In this document: piece by piece, positions 1 through 9,066 of the stretch
How the letters are laid out: every line of letters begins with the position of its first letter
How positions within the stretch are numbered: the stretch's first letter is position 1
Assembly: GCA_963677085.2 (NCBI GenBank)
Contig: CAXXFH010000003.1
Location: 186,001-250,000 of the forward strand
Length of the DNA: 64,000 nucleotides
Source: G963677085 sp963677085
GTDB lineage: Bacteria > Planctomycetota > Planctomycetia > Pirellulales > Thermoguttaceae
Direction of reading: 5' to 3'
Program-made: the position numbers and the translations under genes
The notes under the pieces: generated by a model
The model's input: only the letters and a program-made list of their open reading frames with translations
Databases searched by the model: none
What the model was told of the DNA's origin: nothing

Positions 1-33
1 CCGGCGAATCGGCAAGTTATTTATCGGTCGATA

Positions 34-138
34 CTATTGGGGCCTGTATTGCTTGTGGAACGAAGGCGAACAACGAGATTCCGGCTTCCCGGAACAGAAC
101 GTAACGAAGTGTTCCGCAATCAACCAAAGAATCAATAA
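34..138. repeat. MITE-like ~105-bp inverted-repeat element, copy 1
   Basis: This element begins CTATTGGGGCC and ends near AATCAATAA. Its two ends are imperfect inverted repeats: TTGCTTGTGGAACGAAGG on the left against AACGAAGTGTTCCGCAATC on the right. Its closest relative is at 37151-37256, which in reverse shares the GTTCCACAAGCAAT arm and the TTGGTCGCC-type core. It lies in the leader of the helicase gene. There is no coding capacity. The rest of 1-208 shows nothing else recognisable. Confidence 0.6.
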
Positions 139-208
139 ATGTCATGCGGCGTCATTCCTGGCGGCCGCTCTGTAAATCAGTTTATGCTCTTTTGAAGTGA
201 GTTCATTG

Positions 209-1543
209 ATGAAATTCGACAATCTTGGCCTGGCTGAGCCGATCCTCCGTGCCATCCAGGCTGAGGGCTATCAAACCGCCACTCCCATCCAAGTGCAAGC
301 CATCCCCGAGGTGATCAAAGGTCACGACCTGATCGGTTGCGCACAAACAGGAACAGGCAAGACGGCCGCGTTCGCGCTGCCAACCCTGCAAAAGCTTTGC
401 GGCCAAGGCGGCAAGACGAAAGATGGCCGGCATGCGAGGAGCCAGCGCAAGATTCGGGCGTTGATTTTGTCGCCGACGCGCGAACTGGCTGCCCAAATCG
501 GAGAAAGTTTTTCTGCATACGGACGGTTCACGGGCCTGCGACACACGGTCGTCTACGGTGGTGTATCGCAAGTTCCTCAGGTACGGTCTCTGCAAAAAGG
601 CGTCGACACCTTGGTTGCGACACCGGGTCGGCTGTTGGATCTGATCGGCCAGGGGCATATCGACCTTGCGGGAGTCGAAATTCTTATCTTGGATGAAGCG
701 GACCGGATGCTCGACATGGGGTTCATCCACGATTTGCGACGAATCGTAACGCACGTTCCACGTCGCCGTCAGACGCTGATGTTCTCGGCGACCATGTCGA
801 GAGAAATCCGCCAATTGGCCGCGCAATGGTTAACTAATCCGGTACAGGTACAAGTCACCCCGAACGCGACACCGGCAGAAAAGGTAGAGCAGTCCGTATA
901 CTTTGTCGAACCCCGGCAAAAGCCGTTTTTGCTCACACACTTCCTGCAAAACACGCTGAGCACTCGTACGCTGGTCTTCTCTCGAACGAAACACGGAGCC
1001 GACAAGATCGTTCGAAGCTTGCTCCGCGATGGAATTCAGGCTGCGGCTATTCACGGGAACAAAAGTCAGTCAGCGCGACAACGTGTGCTGGCACAATTCA
1101 AATCCAATCGACTGCCGGTGCTGATCGCTACCGACATCGCCGCCCGTGGTTTGGACGTCGACGACATCTCGCACGTGATAAACTACGATATGCCCCAAGA
1201 CGCCGAAACCTACGTTCATCGTATCGGACGCACGGGACGCGCTGGGGCCGAGGGAATCGCGGTCTCGTTTTGCGGGCGCGATGAACGTGCCCAACTTCGG
1301 TCGGTCGAACGTTTTATCCGGCACACGATCACCGTCCAGCAGTCCGAGTGTCCGCAGGCCAAGGAACAACCAGCAAGCCCATCAACCGTCGCTCCGAAGG
1401 AGACGCAATCTGCCGGGCGTAAATCACGCCCACCACGACAACGCCGACCAAAGTCCAAGGGAAGCTCGCAAGAGGGTAGCCGCAAGGCAGCCACTTCGCA
1501 AGGACGCACTACAAACCGCCGACGGCGTCGCGTTAGCGTCTGA
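209..1543 (+). CDS. rhlE: DEAD-box ATP-dependent RNA helicase, RhlE type
   Basis: An ATP-dependent RNA helicase that remodels RNA duplexes, acting in the cytoplasm, often in ribosome assembly, cold adaptation or RNA decay. All core motifs are present (444 residues): Walker A TGTGKT at 47-52, PTREL at 89-93, DEAD at 162-165, SAT at 193-195 and HRIGRTGRAG at 337-346. After residue about 370 the protein becomes a basic, Ser/Lys/Arg-rich low-complexity tail ending NRRRRRVSV, typical of RhlE-like enzymes and likely RNA-binding. A GTG at 197 is in frame, but AAGTGAG at 195-201 is placed as a ribosome binding site for the ATG at 209, so I prefer 209. It is a single gene facing away from the next operon. 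The family call is secure; the RhlE subgroup rests on the short core and basic tail. Confidence 0.93.
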   Translation: MKFDNLGLAEPILRAIQAEGYQTATPIQVQAIPEVIKGHDLIGCAQTGTGKTAAFALPTLQKLCGQGGKTKDGRHARSQRKIRALILSPTRELAAQIGESFSAYGRFTGLRHTVVYGGVSQVPQVRSLQKGVDTLVATPGRLLDLIGQGHIDLAGVEILILDEADRMLDMGFIHDLRRIVTHVPRRRQTLMFSATMSREIRQLAAQWLTNPVQVQVTPNATPAEKVEQSVYFVEPRQKPFLLTHFLQNTLSTRTLVFSRTKHGADKIVRSLLRDGIQAAAIHGNKSQSARQRVLAQFKSNRLPVLIATDIAARGLDVDDISHVINYDMPQDAETYVHRIGRTGRAGAEGIAVSFCGRDERAQLRSVERFIRHTITVQQSECPQAKEQPASPSTVAPKETQSAGRKSRPPRQRRPKSKGSSQEGSRKAATSQGRTTNRRRRRVSV

Positions 1544-1550
1544 TATCGCG

Positions 1551-1730
1551 ACGGCGGGGCCGCCAGCCAAACCGGTGTTGCGGCCCTCCCTACCAAGACC
1601 CCGCTTCCTTTGGTCGCTAGCGCGTGTTTCACGATTGCGTAGCGTCTTGGACGCCATGCCCGCGTTTGTCGTGGGCATGCTTTTGCCGGAAAATGCATAG
1701 CATGGCCACGCTCGCGTGGCCATGCCACCC
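1551..1730. repeat. Intergenic repeats downstream of the helicase
   Basis: The 370-bp gap 1544-1913 has no credible gene. Positions 1551-1640 are a diverged reverse-strand copy of the ~100-bp family seen at 7808, 15901 and 16969 (shared GGCCGCCAGCCAAACCG and TGGTCGCTAG). Positions 1653-1690 hold an imperfect palindrome around GCCATGCCC, very like 63876-63917. Positions 1700-1725 hold a perfect palindrome with 12-bp arms, GCATGGCCACGC and GCGTGGCCATGC, with a 2-nt loop. The hairpins could end helicase transcription but have no T tract. Confidence 0.55.
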
Positions 1731-1913
1731 GCTACACTTGACCGAGTCTCATCACAGCCCTTCGGTTTTGTCTTAGAAAACCGTGAGTTTCCTTTCGGTC
1801 CGTCCTAACGTCGTACGACCGCAACCGAGTAGGGAGACACCGACTTGTGAACGGTCAGTTCCCGTTGGTCGCTAACAGGCGCGCACCGTGCGCAGAAGTT
1901 GCATTGTACGACT

Positions 1914-4076
1914 CTAAAGGGCCGCCTCGCATTCCGCGACCTTCCGACCGTAGAAGTCGTCGGTAAGCAGCCACGCTTCATAGAGCCACTTGAGTTGCCT
2001 CAAACGCCCGGCGACTTGCTTCTTGGAAAACTTAGGCTTATTGTCCTCCGATTCGGCCGCTTCGCTCTTGGGTTTCTCTTCCGCAGGTGGCGGCGTGAAG
2101 ACACGTTTCGGAGGAGGTTCGTACGACGGATTGAAGACCAGGGCCTTAAGCTCCTCGGCGGTAACGAGATGCCGCCACAAGAAGGCCTGCATTCTATCTT
2201 CTGCCGGCACGGCTTCGTGAACAATATCTTGCTCCTGAATCTTCGCATGTCCTTCGATCACAAGGGAGACAGGTTGCTCTGTAGCCTCTAAGGTGGTTCT
2301 CACCGCCAAGCGTGTTACGGCCTTCTTTTTAGCGATGGAACGGGAAGACGCCAAGAAACCTTCTGGCGGATCCTTCAGTTGCAGCTTGATGTCGCCGTCG
2401 AACCCGTCCTTGCGAATCACATAGACACTCACACCAGCACCGCCCTTGCTGCGCAAAGCAACACTAGACGGTACCGTGCGCAATGCAAAATCGGGGCGAG
2501 GGGCGCTGATACGCAAGCGATAGGCGAATTCTTCGCCGCCATTGCGCGCCGTGTCGCCCAGATGAACGTAGTAGGTTCCGTCCGATGGCAATGTGAACAT
2601 AAGGTAGGAATCGGCGTGGTGTGTGTTCAGCCCGGATTCTGGGGCTTCGTGATCGTCGTTCATCCCCAGCAGTTTGCCAGTCGCATCGGTAATTTTGAGC
2701 ATCGAATCTAACGGGGAATCGAGGCGACGAGCCGTAACTTCCGCGACGATCCTATCGCCACGGTGGCCGGCAATCTGGAACACGTCCCAGTCATCTTGAT
2801 GATCGATGCGACCGTTGACGATAATGGGAAGCTCCACCTTCTGGGCATGCGATGAGTCGTTATTGGATTCCTCGTCGAAGCATTCCGGCAGCGTATCCAA
2901 AGCGAACGGCACGACGTTGGAAACGACTCCGTCTTTGTTCGCGGCGATCAGATGGACGCCTTGGGCTGCGGTTTTTGGTGGCAGTGTCAACTTAGCGTTT
3001 TGGAGATTCCAGCCATTCATTTCGACCGATGCTTTACTACCCACCCGACCGCCCAACGGAAAGATGTTCGTCACGAAAGGCAACTCGCCGATGGTAATAC
3101 GATAGACAAAATCCTCGCGACCGCGGTAGATGGCATCGGTGATCGTAAGCAAATATTCACCGTCCTTGGGTACGTCGAAAAAGATCACCGGGTCGGGGTT
3201 CTGGCGGTAGTCATCATTGAACGCTAATTCCTTGCCGTCCGCGTCACAAAGCCGCAGCACGGGCTGAAACCACCCGGGCACGGCGTCGGCAATATACGGG
3301 ATCAATTGCCGAGCGGCGGTGGAAACAACCAGTCGTTGGCCCTTGTGCGCCTCGAAACGATAGCGGTTGACTTCGCCAGAGGCGATCTGGCCGTTCATAG
3401 TACACGGCACGGTGATGCGTTGTTCGACCTCCTCGGCCGGCCTGTTGCGCAGCGCCAGATGCTCCTTGCCGAGGACCTGGAATTGACAGGTTTTCATGGG
3501 CTCCCTGGCAACTTCTCGCACCTGCCCGACGTGAAACACCATCGGGTTCGTCACTCCGCGTGGCGTCACCAGACGTATCTCTCGCGAACCGGGCTTGGCA
3601 TTGGGCGCGATTCTCACTTCGATTAGGGCAATGCTGGCGAGCGAAACGCACGCCGGACGGTTGACGTAATCGGCAATTCTCTCCTCGACTCGCGCGAGCA
3701 GCTTTTGCGTTGCCTCATCTTGCGCGGGCTTATCGTTAGCTACTGGCCCTTTTTCGTCCTGTCTTTTTTTCGCTTTTCGCCTCTTTTTCTGCTCCTGTTT
3801 CAACTCCTTCAACTGCTCCCTCAGTATTCGAGCCTCCTGGTTACTCATTTTTCTGCGATATTCGACCAGCTTGGCAGAAACACCCTCGCCGGTGACAATC
3901 GCACCGCTGCAACCATCGAGACGTTGTCCGCCCAGCCTGACCTGGAACGTCGTGCCCTGCTGACCGCCGGCGGGATAGACAAAACCGATATAGGGTGTCG
4001 CCTGCCCCAGCGCCGCGGACGTCAGCCCCAACAATCCGGCCAGTCCCAAAATCGGAAGCCATGGAAATCTGCTCAT
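1914..4076 (-). CDS. Secreted protein with pre-peptidase C-terminal (PPC) domains
   Basis: Predicted exported protein of about 720 residues. A signal peptide is visible (MSRFPWLPILGLAGLLG then ALGQA). A lysine-rich segment follows near residues 85-110 (KELKQEQKKRRKAKKRQ). Two beta-sandwich PPC-type units follow, each with a 'NGxI ... Y.F.A..G..' start and an 'FxxPxDGxYxxxxxD' core; the second contains NDDHEAPESG and DGTYYVHLGD. PPC domains are non-catalytic secretion or binding modules. An upstream ATG at 4088 is in frame, but GGAG six bases before the ATG at 4076 and the signal peptide favour 4076. It follows DUF1501 after 33 bp, so this is the last gene of the trio. The ligand is unknown. 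Confidence 0.82.
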   Translation of the reverse strand: MSRFPWLPILGLAGLLGLTSAALGQATPYIGFVYPAGGQQGTTFQVRLGGQRLDGCSGAIVTGEGVSAKLVEYRRKMSNQEARILREQLKELKQEQKKRRKAKKRQDEKGPVANDKPAQDEATQKLLARVEERIADYVNRPACVSLASIALIEVRIAPNAKPGSREIRLVTPRGVTNPMVFHVGQVREVAREPMKTCQFQVLGKEHLALRNRPAEEVEQRITVPCTMNGQIASGEVNRYRFEAHKGQRLVVSTAARQLIPYIADAVPGWFQPVLRLCDADGKELAFNDDYRQNPDPVIFFDVPKDGEYLLTITDAIYRGREDFVYRITIGELPFVTNIFPLGGRVGSKASVEMNGWNLQNAKLTLPPKTAAQGVHLIAANKDGVVSNVVPFALDTLPECFDEESNNDSSHAQKVELPIIVNGRIDHQDDWDVFQIAGHRGDRIVAEVTARRLDSPLDSMLKITDATGKLLGMNDDHEAPESGLNTHHADSYLMFTLPSDGTYYVHLGDTARNGGEEFAYRLRISAPRPDFALRTVPSSVALRSKGGAGVSVYVIRKDGFDGDIKLQLKDPPEGFLASSRSIAKKKAVTRLAVRTTLEATEQPVSLVIEGHAKIQEQDIVHEAVPAEDRMQAFLWRHLVTAEELKALVFNPSYEPPPKRVFTPPPAEEKPKSEAAESEDNKPKFSKKQVAGRLRQLKWLYEAWLLTDDFYGRKVAECEAAL

Positions 4077-4109
4077 GAGCGGCTCCATTTTGTGCCTATT
4101 GATCCTTTG

Positions 4110-5477
4110 TTACATAATCTCAGTCAGAAGTCCGCCCGACTTCACTTCTTCGGAAGCGGTCGGCAACACGTGGGCCTCTAGGCCAAGCGGATGAGGTAGC
4201 TTAGCGCCCGCGTCGATGCCTCCCAACTTATAGATGCTGCCCAGCAGATCCACCGGATAGACAGGCCGCTCCTTGACCGTTTCGCCTTTGGCATCCGACG
4301 AACCGACCACACAGCCTCCCTTGAATCCGCCGCCGGCAACCAGGACGGTGAAAACCTTGCCATAATGATTACGACCACCATTCCACGGTGGCTGCCAGTC
4401 GACCTTGGGGCCCCGACCAAACTCGCCGCAACACCAGACGAGGGTGCTATCGAGCAAGCCACGATCGTGCAGATCCTGCAGAAGCATCGCCAGACCTTGA
4501 TCCAACTGTGGCGCCTGCCGGCGCATGGTCGGAAAGTGATTTTTGTGTGTGTCCCAGCCTCCGGGGTAGTTGATCGTGACAAAGGGAACCCCCGTTTCGA
4601 CCAACCGCCGCGCCACCAGACACTCCTGTCCAAATGTGTGGCGGCCATAGCGATCGCGCAATTCCGGCTTCTCCTTGGAGAGATCGAACACTTCTTTGCC
4701 TTGGCCGAGAATCAACTCGTAGGCCGCTGTTTTGGCTTCCCTCGCAGCCGCCAGTTGAGGACTGCCGGCCATCGTCGCGCCCATCGTGTCGATCTTCTCG
4801 AGCAACTCGCGCCGGGATGTCTGCCGTTCGTCCGTGATCCCCCTCGCAATGACGCCTTCGACCTCGAAACGGCCTGCATTCGGATTGCCACCGGTCGCAA
4901 AGGGTTTGTACTTCGGCCCCAAGAAACCTTCTTCAGAAAACCTTCCCGCCGGTTTGGTCAGCACAACGTAGGGCGGAATCATTCCCTTGTACTCGCGGCT
5001 CTTGAACAACGCAAACACGGCTCCTACGCTTGGATAGGCCAGCCGGCCGCCGGGCGTGTGACCGGTTTGCATCAAGTAGGCCGCCGTTTCATGGCCGTTG
5101 TTGCCGTGGGTCATGCTGCGGATGAGGGAATACTTATCGGCCTGTTTCGCCATTTCGGGAAACAGTGCCCCGAGTTGGATTCCGTCGACGTTAGTGGGAA
5201 TCACGTCGCCGAACTCGCCCATGTATTCGCGACCCGCTTCCGGTTTCGGATCCCAAGTGTCGTTGTGCGACATGCCACCCCACAGAAAGATCTGGATGAC
5301 CGACTTGGCCTTCGCTTTGGGGTTGGCCGAAGTTTTGCTTGGCTCCGTGGCAGCCGCCAGAACGCCGGTGCCCAGGCGATCGGCGACGACTAACCCCGCC
5401 GCTCCCTGAAGGCCTCGTTGCATCGCCTCTCGGCGAGAAATGCGAGCCGCACCGACCGAACTGTAGTTCGTGTCCAT
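4110..5477 (-). CDS. DUF1501 family protein with Tat-type leader
   Basis: DUF1501 proteins are abundant in Planctomycetes, related in fold to the alkaline phosphatase/sulfatase superfamily, and biochemically uncharacterised. This one has 455 residues, close to family length. The N-terminus carries a twin-arginine-like signal (SRREAMQ at 14-20, then a short hydrophobic stretch), implying folded export. Family hallmarks are visible: FLWGGMSHNDTWDPKPEA near residue 65-85, SMTHGNNGHETAAYLMQTG, and near the C-terminus GGWDTHKNHF and VWCCGEFGRGP with the GGRNHYGK motif. A strong AAGGAAAGG site precedes the start. It lies between the DUF1549/1553 gene and the PPC gene on the same strand, the conserved planctomycete arrangement. 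Function beyond co-occurrence is not known. Confidence 0.9.
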   Translation of the reverse strand: MDTNYSSVGAARISRREAMQRGLQGAAGLVVADRLGTGVLAAATEPSKTSANPKAKAKSVIQIFLWGGMSHNDTWDPKPEAGREYMGEFGDVIPTNVDGIQLGALFPEMAKQADKYSLIRSMTHGNNGHETAAYLMQTGHTPGGRLAYPSVGAVFALFKSREYKGMIPPYVVLTKPAGRFSEEGFLGPKYKPFATGGNPNAGRFEVEGVIARGITDERQTSRRELLEKIDTMGATMAGSPQLAAAREAKTAAYELILGQGKEVFDLSKEKPELRDRYGRHTFGQECLVARRLVETGVPFVTINYPGGWDTHKNHFPTMRRQAPQLDQGLAMLLQDLHDRGLLDSTLVWCCGEFGRGPKVDWQPPWNGGRNHYGKVFTVLVAGGGFKGGCVVGSSDAKGETVKERPVYPVDLLGSIYKLGGIDAGAKLPHPLGLEAHVLPTASEEVKSGGLLTEIM

Positions 5478-5546
5478 TTTTTATCCCTTTCCTTATCATC
5501 CTTTGGCGTCGAAGGCTTACACGTACTCCTACAGACCCCGCAAGAA

Positions 5547-7220
5547 TCAGTGCCGGTAAAGAAACTCGGTGCTATTGATTAAAGCCCAGGCAATGTCGAT
5601 TGCCGCTCCGCTTTTCCACTTGGTGGATTGAACGTACTCGGTCACCGTCTTCAATTCCTCTTCTGTCGGCTTCCGCGAGAGAATCGTCGCATAAAGCTCC
5701 TCTGCAATTTCGTTCGGCTTGCGACCAGATGAAAAGAGCGCCTTGAGCTTGGGGCCGCGTTCCAGCTTCTGTTGGATATGGCTCGAATTTAGCATGTGAA
5801 GCCACTGAGAGGGAACAGGCCGGTTATCGCGCTCGTTTTCCATACCTGTGGCTCGCGCCGAACGCCCGAATAACGTCAGAAAGGGACTCGTGATGCTTCC
5901 GTCGGCTATCGCAATCGCCGGCATATCCTGGGGAATGTAGGTGAAAGGCTCGGGGATGGGGCTGGTATAAAGGTCCGATGTGCCCGTGATCTTGTTGATG
6001 GCGTCAATCAACACTTCGGCCTCCAATCGCCGCAACGGGTAACTCGCAAAATTGGCCGCCGCCTTGGGATCCTTCGATTGCGATATGGAAGAAAACTGGT
6101 ATGTCGTGGAGGTCAGAATCAGCCGGTAAAGGTGCTTCATGTCGTACCCGCTCGCGACAAACTCCTTCTCCAGGTAGGCCAGCAACTCGGGATTGCTGGG
6201 CGGGTTGTCGTCGCGAATATCGTCCGGCTCGTGGATGATGCCGCGCCCCATCAGCCACGCCCAGACGCGGTTCACGATGTTCCGTGTAAACCACGGATTT
6301 TCCGGGGTAATCAGCCAATTGGCGAAGACCTCTCGTGGGTCTCGATCCGGGGGTAACTGGATTTTGGTTCCGTCAGGAAAGACTGCCGTCGGTGGTGCAC
6401 TGGCGGGCGACGGTACGGGCGTTGCTTGTGGCTCACCGCCGGCGGGTTGGCCCGAAGTGTCGACCTTCGCCTGCCCAGGCGCGCTGTTGCCAACCATGGC
6501 GCTGCACTGAAGCGGGTCCCAAAAGACGTTTTCCTCCTTCCACTCGCTCGTGGGCTTGTATCCGATCTGCGAGAAGAAGCCCGCCATGCCTTCCAAAGAC
6601 TCTTGCGGCCAAGAATCGGTTCGCGATCCCATGAACGTCAGAGCAACGGCCGTAGCAATACCTTCCGGTGTCTTGTTCTGGATGGCGCGGTAGAAATTGA
6701 CCGGTCCAACGCGAAAATTGCTCCCGCTGGCAGTGAGCATTTCCCGAGCGAACTTATCGTACGGCTTGTTATCAGCAATCGATGCCATCACCCAGCGATG
6801 ATACGCTTGGGCCGCGTTGGGCCAAAGGTTGACGGGGAATTCCGCTTTGATGCGAAGAATATCACCCCATTTCATCGACCAGTAATCCGCGAATTCGTCT
6901 CGGTTCAGTAAACGTTCAATCAAGGCACGCCGTTTGTTCTTCGTGTCCGGATCTTCAACGAACCGCCGGGCTTCTTCTGCAGTGGGCAGGGTACCGATCA
7001 CATCAAGGTAAGCGCGACGAACGAATACCGCATCGGAACATAGAACCGGCTGGATACCCAACGACGACAATTTGGCGAAAACGATCTTGTCGAGTTCGCC
7101 CGCCGGTTGGGGTGGGATAGGACTTTCAAAAACGTTGGGCTTCGTTTCCGCAGTCGCGACGCCGCCGGCGACAACCAAGAAGACGAAAACAACGGCCGAA
7201 ATCCGTGAGGTCTTCAACAT
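5547..7220 (-). CDS. DUF1549 and DUF1553 domain secreted protein
   Basis: First gene of the trio, 557 residues. A signal peptide is clear (MLKTSRISAVVFVFLVVAGG...ATA). The DUF1549 part (about residues 35-230) shows FVRRAYLDVIGTLPT, YADYWSMKWGD-like NRDEFADYWSMKWGDIL and YDKFAREMLTASG. A Pro/Ala/Gly-rich linker (about 255-280) leads into the DUF1553 part with WFTRNIVNRVWAWLMGRGI, DDNPPSNPELL, YPLRRLEAEVLIDA, and the C-terminal LYATILSRKPTEEEL. At 557 residues it is shorter than the 700-1000 residues usual for these fusions; a cytochrome-like or Ig-like insert seems absent. A Shine-Dalgarno-like GGAG lies about 10 bases before the ATG. Molecular function is unknown. Confidence 0.88.
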   Translation of the reverse strand: MLKTSRISAVVFVFLVVAGGVATAETKPNVFESPIPPQPAGELDKIVFAKLSSLGIQPVLCSDAVFVRRAYLDVIGTLPTAEEARRFVEDPDTKNKRRALIERLLNRDEFADYWSMKWGDILRIKAEFPVNLWPNAAQAYHRWVMASIADNKPYDKFAREMLTASGSNFRVGPVNFYRAIQNKTPEGIATAVALTFMGSRTDSWPQESLEGMAGFFSQIGYKPTSEWKEENVFWDPLQCSAMVGNSAPGQAKVDTSGQPAGGEPQATPVPSPASAPPTAVFPDGTKIQLPPDRDPREVFANWLITPENPWFTRNIVNRVWAWLMGRGIIHEPDDIRDDNPPSNPELLAYLEKEFVASGYDMKHLYRLILTSTTYQFSSISQSKDPKAAANFASYPLRRLEAEVLIDAINKITGTSDLYTSPIPEPFTYIPQDMPAIAIADGSITSPFLTLFGRSARATGMENERDNRPVPSQWLHMLNSSHIQQKLERGPKLKALFSSGRKPNEIAEELYATILSRKPTEEELKTVTEYVQSTKWKSGAAIDIAWALINSTEFLYRH

Positions 7221-8045
7221 GCTTCATTAACTCCATGCAAGGGTCACCTCGCCAACGTCTGGCGACCAAGGGGTATCGCTACCTCCGAAAGGAGACTCCC
7301 GGTCTGCAGTGAGTCGGAAGCTGCCCCGACTCACAAAATACTGTCTTATCAGGCCTCCTACCCAACACATCCAGCATTCCAACGGGCCACTTCTGCCAAA
7401 AGTCATTTCGCGCGCCGCCGTGCCGTCTTGCGTGCCCGTATTAGGGCCCCACAAACTGCGTGTGCTGACTGAAAGCGCAACCCTCCCCGTCCAGCCCGCA
7501 TAGGCTTCGCGGTTACACCTGCATTTCAGGGCCCCCGCGCCGTCGGATTGTCGGCCGTCTGATTTAACCCTGCTTCGCCGCAAAAAGACCGCGCCCTCTC
7601 CTATTTTTTCCAGCCGAAGACTCAACAGTCTCCGAAGCTTGTAGTTTAGCGCAGGCAGCGTTCCACAGCAAATTCTCTCGGGAAACGCCATGATCGTCGG
7701 CAAACTGACAGGAGGACTGCAAAGCCGGATTCGGGGGGGACATTTCGCCTGGCTCCCACGCTGCATCGCGGGCGAACCCAAGGGAAGGACGCTTTGCGTC
7801 GCTCGCTGTGCCACTATTGGCAAAGATCGTTAAGTTTTTGACAAAGATTAGCGATCAACGGGAGCGGGTTCTCGACTGGGTGCGGCAGCACCGTTTGGTT
7901 GGCGGCCCTGCCGCCCTGTGCAAGTCAACACTTATCTTGGCCAGTCGAGACGCGAAGCGTGGGAACGAGGGGCAACAACTTTGCACTTTTCCAGAAGGGA
8001 GGGACATTGCGCCAAGAACGGTCGTCTCTTTGGCACTCGGCGAAG
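7221..8045. other. 825-bp non-coding gap with one dispersed repeat
   Basis: No convincing gene in either direction. Long open frames here have no ribosome binding site, start inside a repeat and have arginine/serine-rich nonsense composition. The only recognisable structure is the ~110-bp dispersed repeat at 7808-7918. Since genes on both sides run on the minus strand, the part adjoining 7221 should hold the promoter of the DUF1549 operon, but no convincing -35/-10 pair was seen. Confidence 0.5.
7808..7918 (+). repeat. Dispersed ~110-bp repeat family A, copy 1
   Basis: Starts GTGCCACTATTGGCAAAGAT and ends GGCGGCCCTGCCGCCCTG. The same sequence occurs at 15901-15994 (same strand, lacking about 18 internal bases), at 16969-17064 (opposite strand) and, more diverged, at 1551-1640. 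The core TAGCGATCAACGGGAGCGGG resembles the core of the MITE-like elements. No open frame is conserved. Confidence 0.75.
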
Positions 8046-8984
8046 TCATCCGGCAGGGGTGCCCGGCACACCCTGGTAGGTGAAGTACGGCTCGATCATT
8101 GCGTATAATTCGTCGAAAATGCGCATCGCCTTCTTGTCAATGGTATACGATGGGCGGCGGCAGTATGGGTTGGCAATGATGCCGCGACGATACATGATCT
8201 CCTTTTCAAAACGGATGATCATTTCCACGTTCTGGCGAATATGATTCAGCATGGCTACCAGCACGGTATGTACTTTAATCGCCCGTTGACGGTCTCCTTG
8301 CCGGTAGCTTTCGGTCACTTGCAGGTAGAGATCGAACATCGACGCCCCGGGCATCACGCCAACAGCCCCGCGGTCGTAGCCCTCGATCAGTTGAAAACCG
8401 GCATTGCCCACAAACACGGCGGTTCGCCCCTCGACCAGCTGCAACAGGCGCGAGATGTATCCGCCCGGCGGCTTGCACTCGATCTTGTAGAACTTGATAT
8501 TGGACACCTCCTGGCAAAGTTGAGCCAGGATGGCCGGGTCGATCGCCACGCCCGTCTGTTCGGGAGCGTACTGGATCATCACCGGCAGATCGACGGCCTT
8601 GCTCACCTCGCGCATGTGTTCGTATAAAGCCTGCCCACCCGGTTTCAAGAAGAACGGCGGCAGCACCATCATACAGTCGGCCCCCGCATCGGCGATCGTT
8701 TTGGCCCAATCCACGGCCACCTCGGTTGCGTGGCGGGTGTTGGAAACGATGCACGGCACGCCCAGCCGGTGACATTCCTCGACGGTAATCCGCAGCGCTG
8801 CGAGTTCTTCGTCGTACGACAACTTGTAGTACTCGCCTGCGATGCCGAAGAGCGTTACGCCAGGGCACCCACCCTGGATCATCGCGCGAAGTGCGGCGCG
8901 ATAACTGTCGTAGTCGAATGCCCCCCGATGGTCGAACGTGGCCGGAGCAATCGGAAACACACCGCGGATTTTCTCAGCAGACAT
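8046..8984 (-). CDS. DapA/N-acetylneuraminate lyase family aldolase
   Basis: A class I (Schiff-base) aldolase of the dihydrodipicolinate synthase/NAL superfamily, 312 residues, cytoplasmic. The family TIM-barrel pattern is present: GIAGEYYKLSYDE near 47-59 (the usual GxxGE motif), Tyr139 in IQYAPEQTG, and Lys167 in FYKIECKPPG at the position of the Schiff-base lysine. Members cleave or form 2-keto-3-deoxy sugar acids, sialic acid or dihydrodipicolinate. Last in a minus-strand run with a zinc dehydrogenase, a pseudopilin and a symporter, and near a sugar-acid dehydratase, it more likely cleaves a 2-keto-3-deoxy-aldonate than makes lysine. GGAG seven bases upstream supports the start. The substrate is inferred from context only. 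Confidence 0.85.
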   Translation of the reverse strand: MSAEKIRGVFPIAPATFDHRGAFDYDSYRAALRAMIQGGCPGVTLFGIAGEYYKLSYDEELAALRITVEECHRLGVPCIVSNTRHATEVAVDWAKTIADAGADCMMVLPPFFLKPGGQALYEHMREVSKAVDLPVMIQYAPEQTGVAIDPAILAQLCQEVSNIKFYKIECKPPGGYISRLLQLVEGRTAVFVGNAGFQLIEGYDRGAVGVMPGASMFDLYLQVTESYRQGDRQRAIKVHTVLVAMLNHIRQNVEMIIRFEKEIMYRRGIIANPYCRRPSYTIDKKAMRIFDELYAMIEPYFTYQGVPGTPAG

Positions 8985-9066
8985 TCAACGCTCCACTTCA
9001 CCATTCAGATTTGACAAAGCTCACCACGAAAACGAACGACATCGACATGCCCCATGCTGAACACGC

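Noticed and set aside
1914..7220. DUF1549-DUF1501-PPC trio as a novel system
   Set aside because: This arrangement is common throughout Planctomycetes; its function is unknown but the cluster is not new.
7227..7823. 198-codon open frame on the minus strand
   Set aside because: Starts inside a dispersed repeat, lacks a ribosome binding site, has erratic composition and no family resemblance; the DNA looks intergenic.
8046..8984. Assignment of the DapA-family gene to lysine biosynthesis (dapA) or as a proven sialic-acid lyase (nanA)
   Set aside because: Context is sugar catabolism, and the residues that decide pyruvate plus semialdehyde versus sialic acid could not be checked, so only the family is claimed.
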